Shown: piece after piece, positions 1-8,577 of the stretch | Layout of the letters: the number at the start of each line of letters is the position of its first letter | How positions within the stretch are numbered: position 1 is the first letter of the stretch | Assembly: GCF_003853705.1 (NCBI RefSeq) | Contig: NZ_QTQI01000003.1 | Span: 1 to 64,000 of the forward strand | Source of the DNA: Burkholderia sp. Bp8992 | GTDB taxonomy: Bacteria; Pseudomonadota; Gammaproteobacteria; Burkholderiales; Burkholderiaceae | Direction of reading: 5' to 3' | Length of the DNA stretch: 64,000 nt | Position numbers and translations under genes: made by a program | Notes under the pieces: generated by a model | What the model saw: the letters and a program-made list of their open reading frames with translations, nothing else | Told to the model about the DNA's origin: nothing | Databases searched by the model: none

Positions 1-224
1 AGCAGCGCCGGCATGATCGCCGGCGGCCGGCGCCGCGCGTTCAGCCCGCCGCCGCGCGGCACGTCGAGCGGCAGGCTCAGCGAGAATACGCGGCCTTCGC
101 GCACCTCCGCGACGCCGCGCAACACCGCGTCGGCCGTCAGCCAGTTCAAGCGCCCTTTCTGATCGTCGGGGCCGAAATCCCCCCAGTTCGAGCCGGGCGG
201 GCGATGTGTCCAGCGTGGCTTCAT
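1..224 (-). CDS. Cyclase-family hydrolase, N-terminal part only (runs off left edge)
   Basis: The first 74 codons of a protein of the kynurenine formamidase-like cyclase family (metal-dependent amide or lactone hydrolases). It begins MKPRWTHRPPGSNWGDFGPD, preceded by a strong GGAGGA ribosome binding site. It closely matches the start of the complete cyclase gene at 7558-8577: bases 1-80 here are identical to 8351-8430, so the two are recent paralogues or have exchanged sequence. The metal-binding centre lies beyond the window edge and cannot be checked. It sits downstream of the CoA-transferase gene on the same strand, as part of cluster A. Confidence 0.9.
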   Translation of the reverse strand, partial: MKPRWTHRPPGSNWGDFGPDDQKGRLNWLTADAVLRGVAEVREGRVFSLSLPLDVPRGGGLNARRRPPAIMPAL

Positions 225-290
225 GGTGTCTCCTCCATGCAATGTCCAGGGTGCGGCGGCCGTCGTTCGCGGCCGCTTCGCACGGCGCGC

Positions 291-1571
291 CTAGCGCGTG
301 CGGATCACGCCCAGCCCGGCGAGCCGCTCGTATTCGCGTTCGCCGAGCAGCGGTAGCAGGATCTCGCGATTGTTCTCGCCGAGCGCGGGCGCCGGCCGGC
401 GGAACGCGCCGGGCGTGGCCGACAGGCGCGGCGTGATGTTGTGCATCGGCAGGCTGCCGACATCGTCGTCCGGCAGCTCGACGAGCGCCTCGCGCTCGAT
501 CACGTAGTGATCCTCGACGATCTGCGCGATGTCCTGGATCGGCCCGACCGTCACGCCTGCTTCCTCGAAGAAGGCGAGATTGGCATCGAGATCGCGCGCG
601 GCGATGAATTCGCCGACGATCGCATCGAGCGCCTCCGCGTGCCGCACGCGCTGCACGTTGGTCGCGTAGCGCGGATCGTCGATCAGGTCCGCTCGGCCGA
701 TCGCGCGGAACAGCCGCTCGGCCATCGCCTGCGTCGAGCTCGACAGGCACAGCCACTTGCCGTCGCGTGTGCGATACGCGTTGCGCGGTGCGGTGTTCGA
801 CGAGCGGCTGCCGGTGCGTGCCTTGATCTCGCCGGTCATCACGTAGTTCGCGGCGGCCGGCCCGAGGATCGACAGCAGCGGCTCGAACAGCGACACGTCG
901 ATCACTTGCCCCGCCGCGCCGTGCGCGTCGCGCGCATACAGTGCGACCAGCACGGCGATCGCGCCGGACAGCCCGGCCGTCATGTCGCCGAGGAACATCG
1001 GCGGCAGCACCGGCTCGCGATCGGCGAAGCCGTTGATCGCGGCGAACCCCGCGTACCCTTCCGCGAGCGTGCCGAAGCCCGGCTTGTGACGGTACGGCCC
1101 CGTCTGCCCCCACCCGGAGATCCGCGCGATCACCAGCTCGGGACGGATCGCGAGCAGGTCGTCCGGGCCGAGCCCCATCTTCTCGGCGACGCCGGGCTTG
1201 AAGCTCTCGACGAACACGTCCGCGTCGCGCAACAGCCGGCGGACGATATCGATCCCCTCGGGCGCGCGCAGGTCGATGCACACGCTGCGCTTGTTGCGTC
1301 CGTACACCTTCCAGTTCGTGCTGATCCCGCCCGCGCCGACCGCGCGCAGCGTATCGCCGCGCTCGCTCTCGACCTTCACGACGTCCGCGCCGAAATCGGC
1401 GAGCTGCACGCTCAGCATGTTGCCCGCCATCAGGCGCGACAGATCGACGACGCGCACGCCCGCGAGCGGCCCCTGCGCACCGGCGTCGAACGATTTCGGA
1501 TGGATCGGGCCGGTGGACGCGCGACGGCGCGCGCCGGCCGCGTAAGCGGCCTGCGGGTCGGGAACGAACAT
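291..1571 (-). CDS. CaiB/BaiF family class III CoA-transferase (cluster A)
   Basis: A 426-residue protein starting MFVPDPQAAYAAGARRR. Family features are the opening block LAGVRVVDLSRLMAGNMLSV, then ADFGADVVKVE, the ISGWGQTGPYR stretch, and the terminal GEREYERLAGLGVIRTR. The class moves CoA between organic acids through an aspartyl-CoA intermediate in the cytoplasm. The length is usual for the family (about 400). The reading frame stays open upstream to 2522, but that stretch is antisense-like shadow inside the iclR gene, so the ATG at 1571 is preferred. It is transcribed with the partial cyclase downstream, behind the IclR gene. It is a paralogue of the CoA-transferase at 10915-12153. The acyl substrate cannot be told from sequence. 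Confidence 0.93.
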   Translation of the reverse strand: MFVPDPQAAYAAGARRRASTGPIHPKSFDAGAQGPLAGVRVVDLSRLMAGNMLSVQLADFGADVVKVESERGDTLRAVGAGGISTNWKVYGRNKRSVCIDLRAPEGIDIVRRLLRDADVFVESFKPGVAEKMGLGPDDLLAIRPELVIARISGWGQTGPYRHKPGFGTLAEGYAGFAAINGFADREPVLPPMFLGDMTAGLSGAIAVLVALYARDAHGAAGQVIDVSLFEPLLSILGPAAANYVMTGEIKARTGSRSSNTAPRNAYRTRDGKWLCLSSSTQAMAERLFRAIGRADLIDDPRYATNVQRVRHAEALDAIVGEFIAARDLDANLAFFEEAGVTVGPIQDIAQIVEDHYVIEREALVELPDDDVGSLPMHNITPRLSATPGAFRRPAPALGENNREILLPLLGEREYERLAGLGVIRTR

Positions 1572-1642
1572 GCTTGTCTCCTGGTTGGTGTGTGTCGTTC
1601 GATGCGGACTTCTAAGTGCGCGCGCTCGGCCGCGCGCCGGTA

Positions 1643-2407
1643 CTAATCGAGCAGCACGCCGAGCTGGTCGGCTGCGCGGAACGCCGCGCCCGCGGCGGGC
1701 AGATCGCCGCCCAATGCATGCGTCAGCTCGGCGGCCGCCGCCTGCACGCGCGGCAGGTAGTCGGCCAGCACCTTCTTGTTGAAGCGATAGCGCGGCACGC
1801 CGAGCGAGATCGCACCGCTCAGCACGCGGCCGACGCCGAACGCCGGGCACGCGATCGCCGCGCTTTCCGGGTCGCGCTCGGCGATCGACACCGCGTAACC
1901 TTGCTCGGCCGTCTTCTCGTAGTCGCCGCCGCGCGTGCCGCTGAACGAGAGCAGCACGCGCCCGGCCGCGCCGACGTCGAGCGGAAAGCGGTCGCCCTCG
2001 CGCAGATGCGTGCGCACCGAGCGCTGCGCCTGGATGCGGAACAGGCACACGCGCTGATCCCCTTCGCGCACGTAGAACGCGGCTGTCTCGCCGGTTTGCA
2101 TCGACAGCGTCGACAGGATCGGCATCACGTACTCGCGCAGCTGGAACGACTCGCGATACATCATCCCGAGCTGGAACACGGCGGGCCCCAGCACGTAGCG
2201 CCCGTCCGGCAGGCGCTTGATGAAGCGGAACTGCTCGAGCGACTCGAACATCCGCAACAGCGTGCTCATGTTGAGCCCCGTCTCCTCGCTGACCTGCGCG
2301 AGCATCAGTCCGCCGGGCGCGTTGCCGAACGCCAGCAGCGCGGTCAGTGCGCGGTTGACCGCCGCCACGCCGCCCTCTGCGGGATTGCTTGTCTCCACCT
2401 TGTTCAT
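1643..2407 (-). CDS. IclR-family transcriptional regulator
   Basis: A 254-residue IclR-type regulator. The N-terminal winged helix is at about residues 14-80 (VNRALTALLAFGNAPGGLML, then TGLNMSTLLRMFESLEQ). The C-terminal effector domain includes GDRFPLDVGAAGRVLLSF and the GVGRVLSGAISLGVP block. The ATG at 2407 is chosen because a GAGG site lies 5 bases upstream; a GTG two codons earlier is possible. It is divergent from the CitE-like gene at 2643. A promoter (2485-2512) and a palindrome overlapping its -10 box (2471-2485) suggest it represses itself. Effectors of the family are usually the pathway substrate or its CoA ester, which fits the neighbouring CoA-transferase and lyase. Confidence 0.95.
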   Translation of the reverse strand: MNKVETSNPAEGGVAAVNRALTALLAFGNAPGGLMLAQVSEETGLNMSTLLRMFESLEQFRFIKRLPDGRYVLGPAVFQLGMMYRESFQLREYVMPILSTLSMQTGETAAFYVREGDQRVCLFRIQAQRSVRTHLREGDRFPLDVGAAGRVLLSFSGTRGGDYEKTAEQGYAVSIAERDPESAAIACPAFGVGRVLSGAISLGVPRYRFNKKVLADYLPRVQAAAAELTHALGGDLPAAGAAFRAADQLGVLLD

Positions 2408-2470
2408 GTCCACCTCGTGCGATGCCGCCGGAGTCGTGCCGCATCACGGCGGCCGACATCCGGCAAAAAA

Positions 2471-2485
2471 TGAAAGTCACTTTCA
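2471..2485. promoter_or_regulatory. Palindromic operator 1, probably for the IclR regulator
   Basis: TGAAAGTCACTTTCA is a perfect palindrome about its central base; with flanking bases it reads ATGAAAGTCACTTTCAT. It touches the minus-strand -10 box at 2485-2490. A near-identical element lies 140 bases away at 2611-2627. Position and repetition suggest the binding site of the IclR protein encoded alongside. Binding is inference. Confidence 0.65.
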
Positions 2486-2512
2486 TTATACGCATATCAT
2501 CGATGACATCAA
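2485..2512 (-). promoter_or_regulatory. Sigma-70-like promoter of the iclR/CoA-transferase unit
   Basis: On the minus strand TTGATG (2512-2507) is followed by a 16-base spacer and a perfect TATAAT (2490-2485). The operator palindrome begins at the edge of the -10 box, an arrangement typical of autorepression. Confidence 0.7.
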
Positions 2513-2610
2513 CATGAATCATCGCAGCTTCGCTCGCTCATCTTCCCGCGATCTCCTTAGAAACTAGGCGTTAACGATAATCTTGACGAATGCCGTCATC
2601 CATCACAAAA

Positions 2611-2627
2611 ATGAAAGTGACTTTTAT
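2611..2627. promoter_or_regulatory. Palindromic operator 2, in front of the CitE-like gene
   Basis: ATGAAAGTGACTTTTAT repeats operator 1 (written on the other strand) with one half-site mismatch. It lies 16 bases before the ATG at 2643, which supports that start over the longer TTG-initiated frame from 2583. It is probably bound by the same IclR regulator, so both divergent units would respond to one signal. Confidence 0.6.
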
Positions 2628-2642
2628 TTTTCGAGATCACTG

Positions 2643-3545
2643 ATGAATTCGTCGCCTCAACCCGTCTGGCGCTCGTTGCTGTACGTCCCCGCCCACGTCC
2701 CCCGTTTCGTCGCTTCGGCCGCGGCGAGCGACGCCGATGCACTGATCCTCGATCTCGAGGACAGCGTCCCGCCTGCGTGCAAGGAAGCCGCCCGCGACGG
2801 GCTGGCCGATGCCGTGCCGGCGCTGCGCGCGCCGGGTCGCGACGTGCTGGTGCGCGCCAACGGTCCGCTCGACCTGCTGGTGCACGACCTGCGCGCGGCC
2901 GTCCGGGCCGGCGTGGACGGCGTCGTGCTGCCGAAGGTGCGCGGCGGCTCGCACGTCGAGGCGATCGACGAACTGCTGGCCTCGCTCGAAGCGGAAAGCG
3001 GCGCGCCGCCGGGCCGCACGCGGATCGTCGCGATCGTCGAAACGCCGCGCGCGTTCCAGGCGATGGACCGGATCGCGCGGGCGTCGCCGCGCGTCGTCGC
3101 GATGATGCTGGGCGGCGGCGACTTCGCGCTGAATTGCGAAAGCGGCGCGAGCGCCGACGTGCTGCGCGTGCCGAAGCAACTGCTGATCATCGCCGCGCGC
3201 GCGGCCGGCATTCTGCCGCTCGGCCTCATCGGCGGCCTCGACGAGCTGCACGATCTCGACGCGTTCGAGCGCATCGCGCGTGCGTCCGCGGAACTCGGCT
3301 ATGCGGGCGCGACCTGCATTCATCCGCTGCAGGTCGGCGCGCTCAACCGCGCATTCCGCCCCGACGACGCCGCGGTGCGCGACGCGAACGCGGTGCTGGC
3401 CGCCTACGACGACGCGTGCGCGAACGGGCGCGGCGCGCTGCGCGTCGACGGCAGGATGGTCGACGCGCCGGGCGTCGCCCGCGCGAAGCGCGTGCTCGCG
3501 CGTCACGCGGCCGTGCAGGCGCGTGCCGACGGCACGCCCCGCTGA
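2643..3545 (+). CDS. HpcH/HpaI aldolase / CitE-like CoA-ester lyase (cluster A)
   Basis: A 300-residue TIM-barrel lyase of the citrate lyase beta-subunit family. It shows RSLLYVPAHVPRF at the start, the metal and CoA region DALILDLEDSVPPACKEAAR, VLVRANGPLDL, VVLPKVRGG, IVAIVETPRAFQAMDRIA, the GGGDFALNCES acidic metal-binding block, and GYAGATCIHPLQV near the end. Members cleave citryl-, malyl- or citramalyl-CoA-type esters to acetyl-CoA plus an oxo acid, with Mg2+. It is first in a plus-strand unit with a porin and an MmgE/PrpD gene, divergent from iclR and the CoA-transferase. The start at 2643 is chosen because the operator at 2611-2627 would otherwise be inside the gene. The substrate is unknown. 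Confidence 0.93.
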   Translation: MNSSPQPVWRSLLYVPAHVPRFVASAAASDADALILDLEDSVPPACKEAARDGLADAVPALRAPGRDVLVRANGPLDLLVHDLRAAVRAGVDGVVLPKVRGGSHVEAIDELLASLEAESGAPPGRTRIVAIVETPRAFQAMDRIARASPRVVAMMLGGGDFALNCESGASADVLRVPKQLLIIAARAAGILPLGLIGGLDELHDLDAFERIARASAELGYAGATCIHPLQVGALNRAFRPDDAAVRDANAVLAAYDDACANGRGALRVDGRMVDAPGVARAKRVLARHAAVQARADGTPR

Positions 3546-3735
3546 TGCGCGCGCCCTGCATCGCCGTGCTTCATCGCTGCGCAGGCGCACGTCGCGCGGT
3601 GCGCGCGTGCATCTCGCCGCGACGCAGCCGGTTCGCCGCGCGGCCCGGATAGCGTCGCCCCGCAGCACCCGCCGCGCCGCTCGACCGGCGCGGCGCCGCA
3701 ATCAAATAAATACAAACCCTGGAAGGAGACAAGCC

Positions 3736-4818
3736 ATGGGCAAGCGAATGTCCGCATTGTGCGGACTGGGCCTCGTATCGGCCGGCGCCTGCGCGCAGAG
3801 CACGATCACGCTGTACGGCGTGGCCGACATCTATACGGAATTCCTCACCCACCAGGCCGCGCCCGGCGACAAGTCGTCGGCATCGCTCGTGCGGATGGCG
3901 TCGGGCGGCAAAAGCGGCTCGCGCTGGGGCCTGAAAGGCGTCGAGGATCTCGGCGGCGGCTGGCAGGCCGCGTTCCGGCTCGAAAGCGGCATCAACCTGA
4001 ACAACGGTACAGGGACCGGCGCGGGCGGCTTCGACCGCTCCGCGTGGGTGGGGCTGCAGCACGAGCGCTGGGGCGCGCTGCGGCTCGGCCACCAGTATTC
4101 GACGCTGTTCGACGTCATGGAGCGCTATTCGCCGACGGGCGCGTACTCGACGCTGTACGAGCCGGCCGGCGCGATCGTCGGCGTCAACTTCCGCGAAAAC
4201 AACGTCGCCAAGTACCTGGCGAAGATCGGCTCGCTGACGCTCGAAACGCACTATTCGTTCGGCGGCACGCCCGGCGCGTTCCAGTCGAACGCCGCCTACG
4301 GCGCCGGCTTCGACTATACCGGCGGCGCCCTCTCGTTCGCCGCCGCGTTCGACAACGTCAACACGCCGCAGCCGGGCGGCTTCGCGCATTTCCGCCGCTA
4401 CGCCGCCGCCGCGATCGTGTCCGTCGACCGCGCGCAGCTGCTGGCCGGCGTCACGCATGGCCGCAGCGGCGTCGACGCGCCGTCGGTCGTGACCCGCTAC
4501 ACGTTCTGGTGGGCCGGCGTGCGCTACGCGGTCACCCCTTACCTGCAGGCGATCGGCGCGTTCTATTACGAGGACATCCGCGCGCAGAATCCGCCGAACG
4601 CGCGGACGCCCGCGCCGCACCCGGCCAACCCGCAGCAGGTCACGCTGCAGTTGAACTACTTTCTGTCGAAGGCCGTCACGCTGTACCTGGCGGGCGGCTA
4701 CGCGCGTCGCGCCGCGCTCGATTTCGACAACTACAACTACAACTTCCTCCACTACACGCTGGCTGCCGACCGCGCCGGCAGCGCGGGCGCGGCACTCGGC
4801 CTGCGCAAGCTGTTCTGA
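3736..4818 (+). CDS. Gram-negative porin (Burkholderia OmpC-like, trimeric 16-strand type)
   Basis: A 360-residue outer-membrane porin. It has a signal peptide (MGKRMSALCGLGLVSAGACA) and the standard mature start QSTITLYGVADIYTE. It contains the porin block SRWGLKGVEDLGGGWQAAFR with SGINL, a WVGLQHERWGALRLGHQYS strand, and ends in phenylalanine (LGLRKLF) as outer-membrane barrels do. The start is fixed by GGAAGGAG 7 bases upstream. It lies between the CitE-like and MmgE/PrpD genes of cluster A, so it probably lets the pathway's anionic substrate through the outer membrane. It shows the normal length and no defects. Confidence 0.96.
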   Translation: MGKRMSALCGLGLVSAGACAQSTITLYGVADIYTEFLTHQAAPGDKSSASLVRMASGGKSGSRWGLKGVEDLGGGWQAAFRLESGINLNNGTGTGAGGFDRSAWVGLQHERWGALRLGHQYSTLFDVMERYSPTGAYSTLYEPAGAIVGVNFRENNVAKYLAKIGSLTLETHYSFGGTPGAFQSNAAYGAGFDYTGGALSFAAAFDNVNTPQPGGFAHFRRYAAAAIVSVDRAQLLAGVTHGRSGVDAPSVVTRYTFWWAGVRYAVTPYLQAIGAFYYEDIRAQNPPNARTPAPHPANPQQVTLQLNYFLSKAVTLYLAGGYARRAALDFDNYNYNFLHYTLAADRAGSAGAALGLRKLF

Positions 4819-4863
4819 GCCCGCCTCTCCCGCACTTTCAGGAACTTTCGGAGTCCTCAAACC

Positions 4864-6333
4864 ATGAACCGCCGCCACTTCCTTTCCACGCTGACGGGCG
4901 CCGCGCTCGCGCTGCCGCTCGCCCGTGTCCGCGCCGGCGCACTGCCGGCGGCCGCCGACCGTCCCGATCTCGCGCAACAGCTCGCCGACTACGCGGCCGG
5001 GCTGCAGTATCGCGACCTCGACGCCGCGACGATCGAGACGATCAAGGCACACCTGATCGACGCGCTCGGCTGCGCGATCGCCGCGCACGACGAACGCCCG
5101 GTGCGGATCGCGCGCGACGCGGCGCTCGCGGCGCCGGCCGGCGTATCGACGATCGTCGGCACGAACCAGCGCACGAGCGCCGATCTCGCCGCGTTCGCGA
5201 CCGGCGCCGCGCTGCGCTACTACGATTTCAACGACGCTTACGCCGGCAAGGAGACCGGTCATCCGAGCGACAACATGTCCGCGTGCCTCGCCGTCGCCGA
5301 AGCGCAGCATGCGAACGGCCGCGACCTGATCCTGTCGATCGCGATCGCGTACGAGATCGCGTGCCGGCTGATGGATGCCGCCGCGATCAGCCCGCGCGGC
5401 TGGGACCACACGTGCTACAGCCTGCCCGCCGTCGCGCTCGCCGCCGGCAAGCTGATGCGCATGCCGGCGCCGCAACTGGTCCAGGCGGTGAACCTGTCGA
5501 TCAACGGCCATCTCGCGCTGAACCAGACGCGCGTGCAGCAGTTGTCGAACTGGAAGGCGCTCGCCGATGCGGACGCTGCGCGCAACGCGGTGTTCTCGAC
5601 GCAGCTCGCCCGCGCCGGGCTGACCGGCCCCGCGCCGATCTTCGAAGGCATGGCGGGGTTCTTTCCGCAGGTGTCCGGGCCGTTCGCCGTCGACACGCGC
5701 GAATTCGGCGGGCGCGGCGGCGCGTTCCGGATCGGCAAGTGCTTCGTGAAGCTCTATCCCGCGCAAGGGCTCACGCAAACCGCGATCCCGGCCGCGCTCG
5801 ACGTCGCCGCGCAGGTTGGCGACCTGCGCCGCATCCGGCGCATCGAGGTCCACACGACCGCGGTCGGCTACGTGACGGCCGGCCGCGACCGCGAAAAATG
5901 GGCGCCGTCGACCCACGAAACCGCCGATCACAGCCTGCCGTACATCGTCGCGCGTGCCATGCTCGACGGCGACATCACGACCGAGAGCTACCGGCACGAT
6001 GCACTGCACGATCCGGCGCTGCGCGCGTTGATCGAGCGGATCACGGTGCACGAGGACCCGGCGCTGACCGCCCGGTATCCGGCACAGGCGCCGAACCGGG
6101 TGACGGCCGTGTGCGAAGACGGCACGACCTGCGCGAAGCAGGTGGACGACCTGCCCGGCTCGCCGACGCGGCCGATGCAGCGCGACGACTACGACACGAA
6201 GTTCGCGAAAAACTGCCGGCGGCACTGGAGCCCGACGCAGACCCGCGCGGCGCTCGATTACCTGTGGCGGCTCGACGAGCAGCCCGACGTCGCGACGCTG
6301 CCGCCGTTGCTCGTCGTCGGCCGACCCGCGTGA
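4864..6333 (+). CDS. MmgE/PrpD family protein with a Tat-like N-terminal signal
   Basis: A 489-residue protein of the MmgE/PrpD superfamily (2-methylcitrate dehydratase, cis-aconitate decarboxylase and relatives). Typical blocks are IKAHLIDALGCAIAAHDE (about 60-77), YYDFNDAYAGKETGHPSDNM, ISPRGWDHTCYSLPAVALAAG and FFPQVSGPFA. It begins MNRRHFLSTLTGAALALPLA, a twin-arginine motif followed by a hydrophobic stretch and ARVRAGA. That is odd, because relatives are cytoplasmic; the mature protein would act in the periplasm, next to the porin encoded just upstream. It ends 7 bases from the convergent LysR gene. Its cluster B paralogue (8574-10049) lacks this leader. The reaction is unknown. Confidence 0.92.
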   Translation: MNRRHFLSTLTGAALALPLARVRAGALPAAADRPDLAQQLADYAAGLQYRDLDAATIETIKAHLIDALGCAIAAHDERPVRIARDAALAAPAGVSTIVGTNQRTSADLAAFATGAALRYYDFNDAYAGKETGHPSDNMSACLAVAEAQHANGRDLILSIAIAYEIACRLMDAAAISPRGWDHTCYSLPAVALAAGKLMRMPAPQLVQAVNLSINGHLALNQTRVQQLSNWKALADADAARNAVFSTQLARAGLTGPAPIFEGMAGFFPQVSGPFAVDTREFGGRGGAFRIGKCFVKLYPAQGLTQTAIPAALDVAAQVGDLRRIRRIEVHTTAVGYVTAGRDREKWAPSTHETADHSLPYIVARAMLDGDITTESYRHDALHDPALRALIERITVHEDPALTARYPAQAPNRVTAVCEDGTTCAKQVDDLPGSPTRPMQRDDYDTKFAKNCRRHWSPTQTRAALDYLWRLDEQPDVATLPPLLVVGRPA

Positions 6334-6340
6334 GCAGGCC

Positions 6341-7270
6341 CTAGGCCTCCGCCGCGACGCCCGGCCGCTCGAGCGCGTCCGCGACCTCGACGATGCGCCC
6401 GCGCAGCCACGCGTGCGCGTTGCTGCCGTCGTAGCGGCGGTGCCAGTAGAGCGACCACGCGACGGGCTCCATCGCGAGCGGCAGCTCGCGGATCACGAGC
6501 CGCGCATCGTCGAGGCTCACCGCATGCCGCTCCGACATGATCACCGCGTACGGCAGCGCGTCCAGCATGTTCGGCACGACGAGCCAGTGCGGCACGTTGA
6601 GCGCGATGTGCCGCGTGCAGTTCATGTTCGCGAGCAGGTTGTCGACCAGGCTGTGGTCGACCGGGTTGATCGTCACGTTGAGGAAGTCGAGCGCGAGGAA
6701 TCGTTCGAGCGTCAGCGGCTTGCCGGCATCCGGATGACTGCGGCTCATCACGCAGACCATCCGGTCATGAAACACGATTTGCGACGACAGCGTGCCCGAA
6801 TGTTCGAGGCCCGCGCTGACCGCCAGGTCGAGCAGCCCCGATTCGAGCGCGTCGGCGGTCTTGGCGGCGCTCATGTGCACGACGTCCATGCCGATATTCG
6901 GGCTGGTCAATCGCATGCAGCGCAACAGGGCCGGCAGTAACAGCAATTCGGTGAGATCCGACATGCGCACCGTAAAATGGCGCTCGGACGTAAAAGGATT
7001 GAATTGATAATCCGATTCAAATAATTCCTCGATTTGTTGCATGATTTGTCGAATCGGCATGGCCAGCGCCTGCGCGCGCGGCGTCAATTCCATGCCGACC
7101 GCGGTGCGCGCCAGGATCTCGTCCTTGAACAGGAACCGCAGCCGCGCCAGCGCGTTGCTGACGGCCGGCTGCGTGAGGCCGACCTTCTGGCCGGCCCGTG
7201 TGACCTGTTTCTCCGTCAATAGCGCATCGAGTATGACCAGCAGGTTCAGATCGATCGAACGTAAATTCAT
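6341..7270 (-). CDS. LysR-family regulator (NodD/LinR-like subgroup)
   Basis: A 309-residue LysR regulator. It begins MNLRSIDLNLLVILDALLTE, the form typical of the NodD/PcpR subgroup. The helix-turn-helix is QVTRAGQKVGLTQPAVSNAL (about 22-41), followed by LARLRFLFKDEILARTAVGMELTPRA. The ligand-binding half contains HFTVRMSDLTELLLLPALL and ends with a WHRRYDGSNAHAWLR segment. An ATG four codons earlier (7282) is an alternative; 7270 matches the usual family start. It is convergent with the MmgE/PrpD gene of cluster A and lies downstream of cluster B on the same strand, so it may control either. The 287 bases upstream are AT-rich and hold its promoter, but no operator was recognised. Confidence 0.93.
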   Translation of the reverse strand: MNLRSIDLNLLVILDALLTEKQVTRAGQKVGLTQPAVSNALARLRFLFKDEILARTAVGMELTPRAQALAMPIRQIMQQIEELFESDYQFNPFTSERHFTVRMSDLTELLLLPALLRCMRLTSPNIGMDVVHMSAAKTADALESGLLDLAVSAGLEHSGTLSSQIVFHDRMVCVMSRSHPDAGKPLTLERFLALDFLNVTINPVDHSLVDNLLANMNCTRHIALNVPHWLVVPNMLDALPYAVIMSERHAVSLDDARLVIRELPLAMEPVAWSLYWHRRYDGSNAHAWLRGRIVEVADALERPGVAAEA

Positions 7271-7557
7271 GTTTGCGACCATCCACTAAACAGGTTAATC
7301 ACCGCCTCCTGTTGCGATATTCCGCAACGGGAGCAATCCCCTGATATTTAGTGCAATGCACAAGAATAGTCCAATCTTGACTTGCCAATATTTTTAGGTG
7401 TCGGACGACATTGGTTAATTTTTTAACTTAATTGAAACGTTTGGCGCCGATTCTTCCGGATACCGTGCCAATCGACGGCTGAATTCCCGATTGCCGCAAC
7501 CCGGTCGCGTTGCAAAAAAAGTGCGGGCGGCCGCCCCCACAGCAGCCGCCCGCAGGC

Positions 7558-8577
7558 TCAAACGGTCGCGACAGGATTCACCGGCGCGCCGACCAGGCCG
7601 CGGATATGCAACGGCGGCGCGGTCAGCAGAAACCGGTTCCGGCGGTGCGCATGCAGCCAGTTCGCGAGCGGCGTCAGGTGCCACAGCTCGCCGAGGTGAA
7701 TGCCGAGCTTGAACAGGCACAGCTCGTGCAGCGGCATCAGTGCGCCCGGCTGCGCGAGCGGTTGCGCATGCTGCGGGCGTTCCTCGATCGCATGATTGTC
7801 GGCCACGAGCGCGGCCAGCCCCGATTCGTCGATCCATTGCAGCAGCCGCGCGTCGCTGCTGTCCAGCACGCACGCGCTCGCGACCGTCGCCGGCGATCCG
7901 CCGTCGTCGTTCAGCAGCAGATCCGCAAAGCCGGTATGAATGCAGACGATGTCGCCACGTTCGACCTGCACGCGGTCCGCGTCCATCACCTGCATCAGTT
8001 GCGCGAAGCCGACCTTGGTGCGTGCGTCGCCGAAATGACGCCGCAGGTCGATCAGCACGCCGCGCCCCTGCACGCCCGTCTGCGCCATCACCTCGATGCC
8101 GAGCGCGCGCGCGCCGCCCGTCGCGTCGCCCTCCTGCGGCACCCGCAGATGCTCGCCCATCCGGAAACCGTTGTAGAACACGATTTCAGGCACGCCGTCG
8201 TCGTCCGCGTCGAACAGGCCGCCCACGTGCGACAGGCCGTCCCATTGCGTCGAGAACTGCGAGTGCATGCAGAACGAATCGTCGCAAACCACGTCGGTTG
8301 CGTTCGCAACCTGCTCGTCCGCGCGATAACCGAAGTACGGCTTGCCGCCGAGCAGCGCCGGCATGATCGCCGGCGGCCGGCGCCGCGCGTTCAGCCCGCC
8401 GCCGCGCGGCACGTCGAGCGGCAGGCTCAGTGAGAACGACAGCCCTTCCCGAACCTCAGCCGCGCCCTGCCTTACCTTGTCCGGCGTCAGCCAGTTCAGC
8501 CGCCCCTTCTGATCGTCGGGGCCGAAATCGCCCCAGTTCGAGCCGGGCGGCCGTTTTTTCCAGCGCGGTGCATTCAA
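7558..8577 (-). CDS. Cyclase-family hydrolase (kynurenine formamidase-like), complete copy
   Basis: A 339-residue metal-dependent hydrolase of the cyclase family. The probable metal ligands are in HSQFSTQWDGLSHVGG (His105, Asp113, His117), a variant of the family HxGTHxDxPxH signature. It starts with TTG at 8577, supported by GGAGGA 8 bases upstream and by near-identity to the ATG-started copy at 1-224. The start overlaps the stop of the upstream MmgE/PrpD gene in a TTGA junction, suggesting coupled translation. It is the last gene of the cluster B run. Known relatives open amide or lactone rings; the substrate here is unknown. Confidence 0.93.
   Translation of the reverse strand: MNAPRWKKRPPGSNWGDFGPDDQKGRLNWLTPDKVRQGAAEVREGLSFSLSLPLDVPRGGGLNARRRPPAIMPALLGGKPYFGYRADEQVANATDVVCDDSFCMHSQFSTQWDGLSHVGGLFDADDDGVPEIVFYNGFRMGEHLRVPQEGDATGGARALGIEVMAQTGVQGRGVLIDLRRHFGDARTKVGFAQLMQVMDADRVQVERGDIVCIHTGFADLLLNDDGGSPATVASACVLDSSDARLLQWIDESGLAALVADNHAIEERPQHAQPLAQPGALMPLHELCLFKLGIHLGELWHLTPLANWLHAHRRNRFLLTAPPLHIRGLVGAPVNPVATV

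Noticed and set aside
291-2522. A possible fused CoA-transferase with an N-terminal extension of 317 residues
   Set aside because: The extension lies within the iclR gene in another frame and reads as low-complexity Arg/Ala; the CoA-transferase has its own ATG at 1571.
2583-2642. Longer start (TTG) for the CitE-like gene
   Set aside because: It would place the IclR-type operator inside the coding region, and the family start (RSLLYVPAH) fits ATG 2643.
3571-6225. Long minus-strand frame of 884 codons over the porin and MmgE/PrpD genes
   Set aside because: It is the Arg/Ala-rich shadow of two well-supported plus-strand genes, with no family features or ribosome site.
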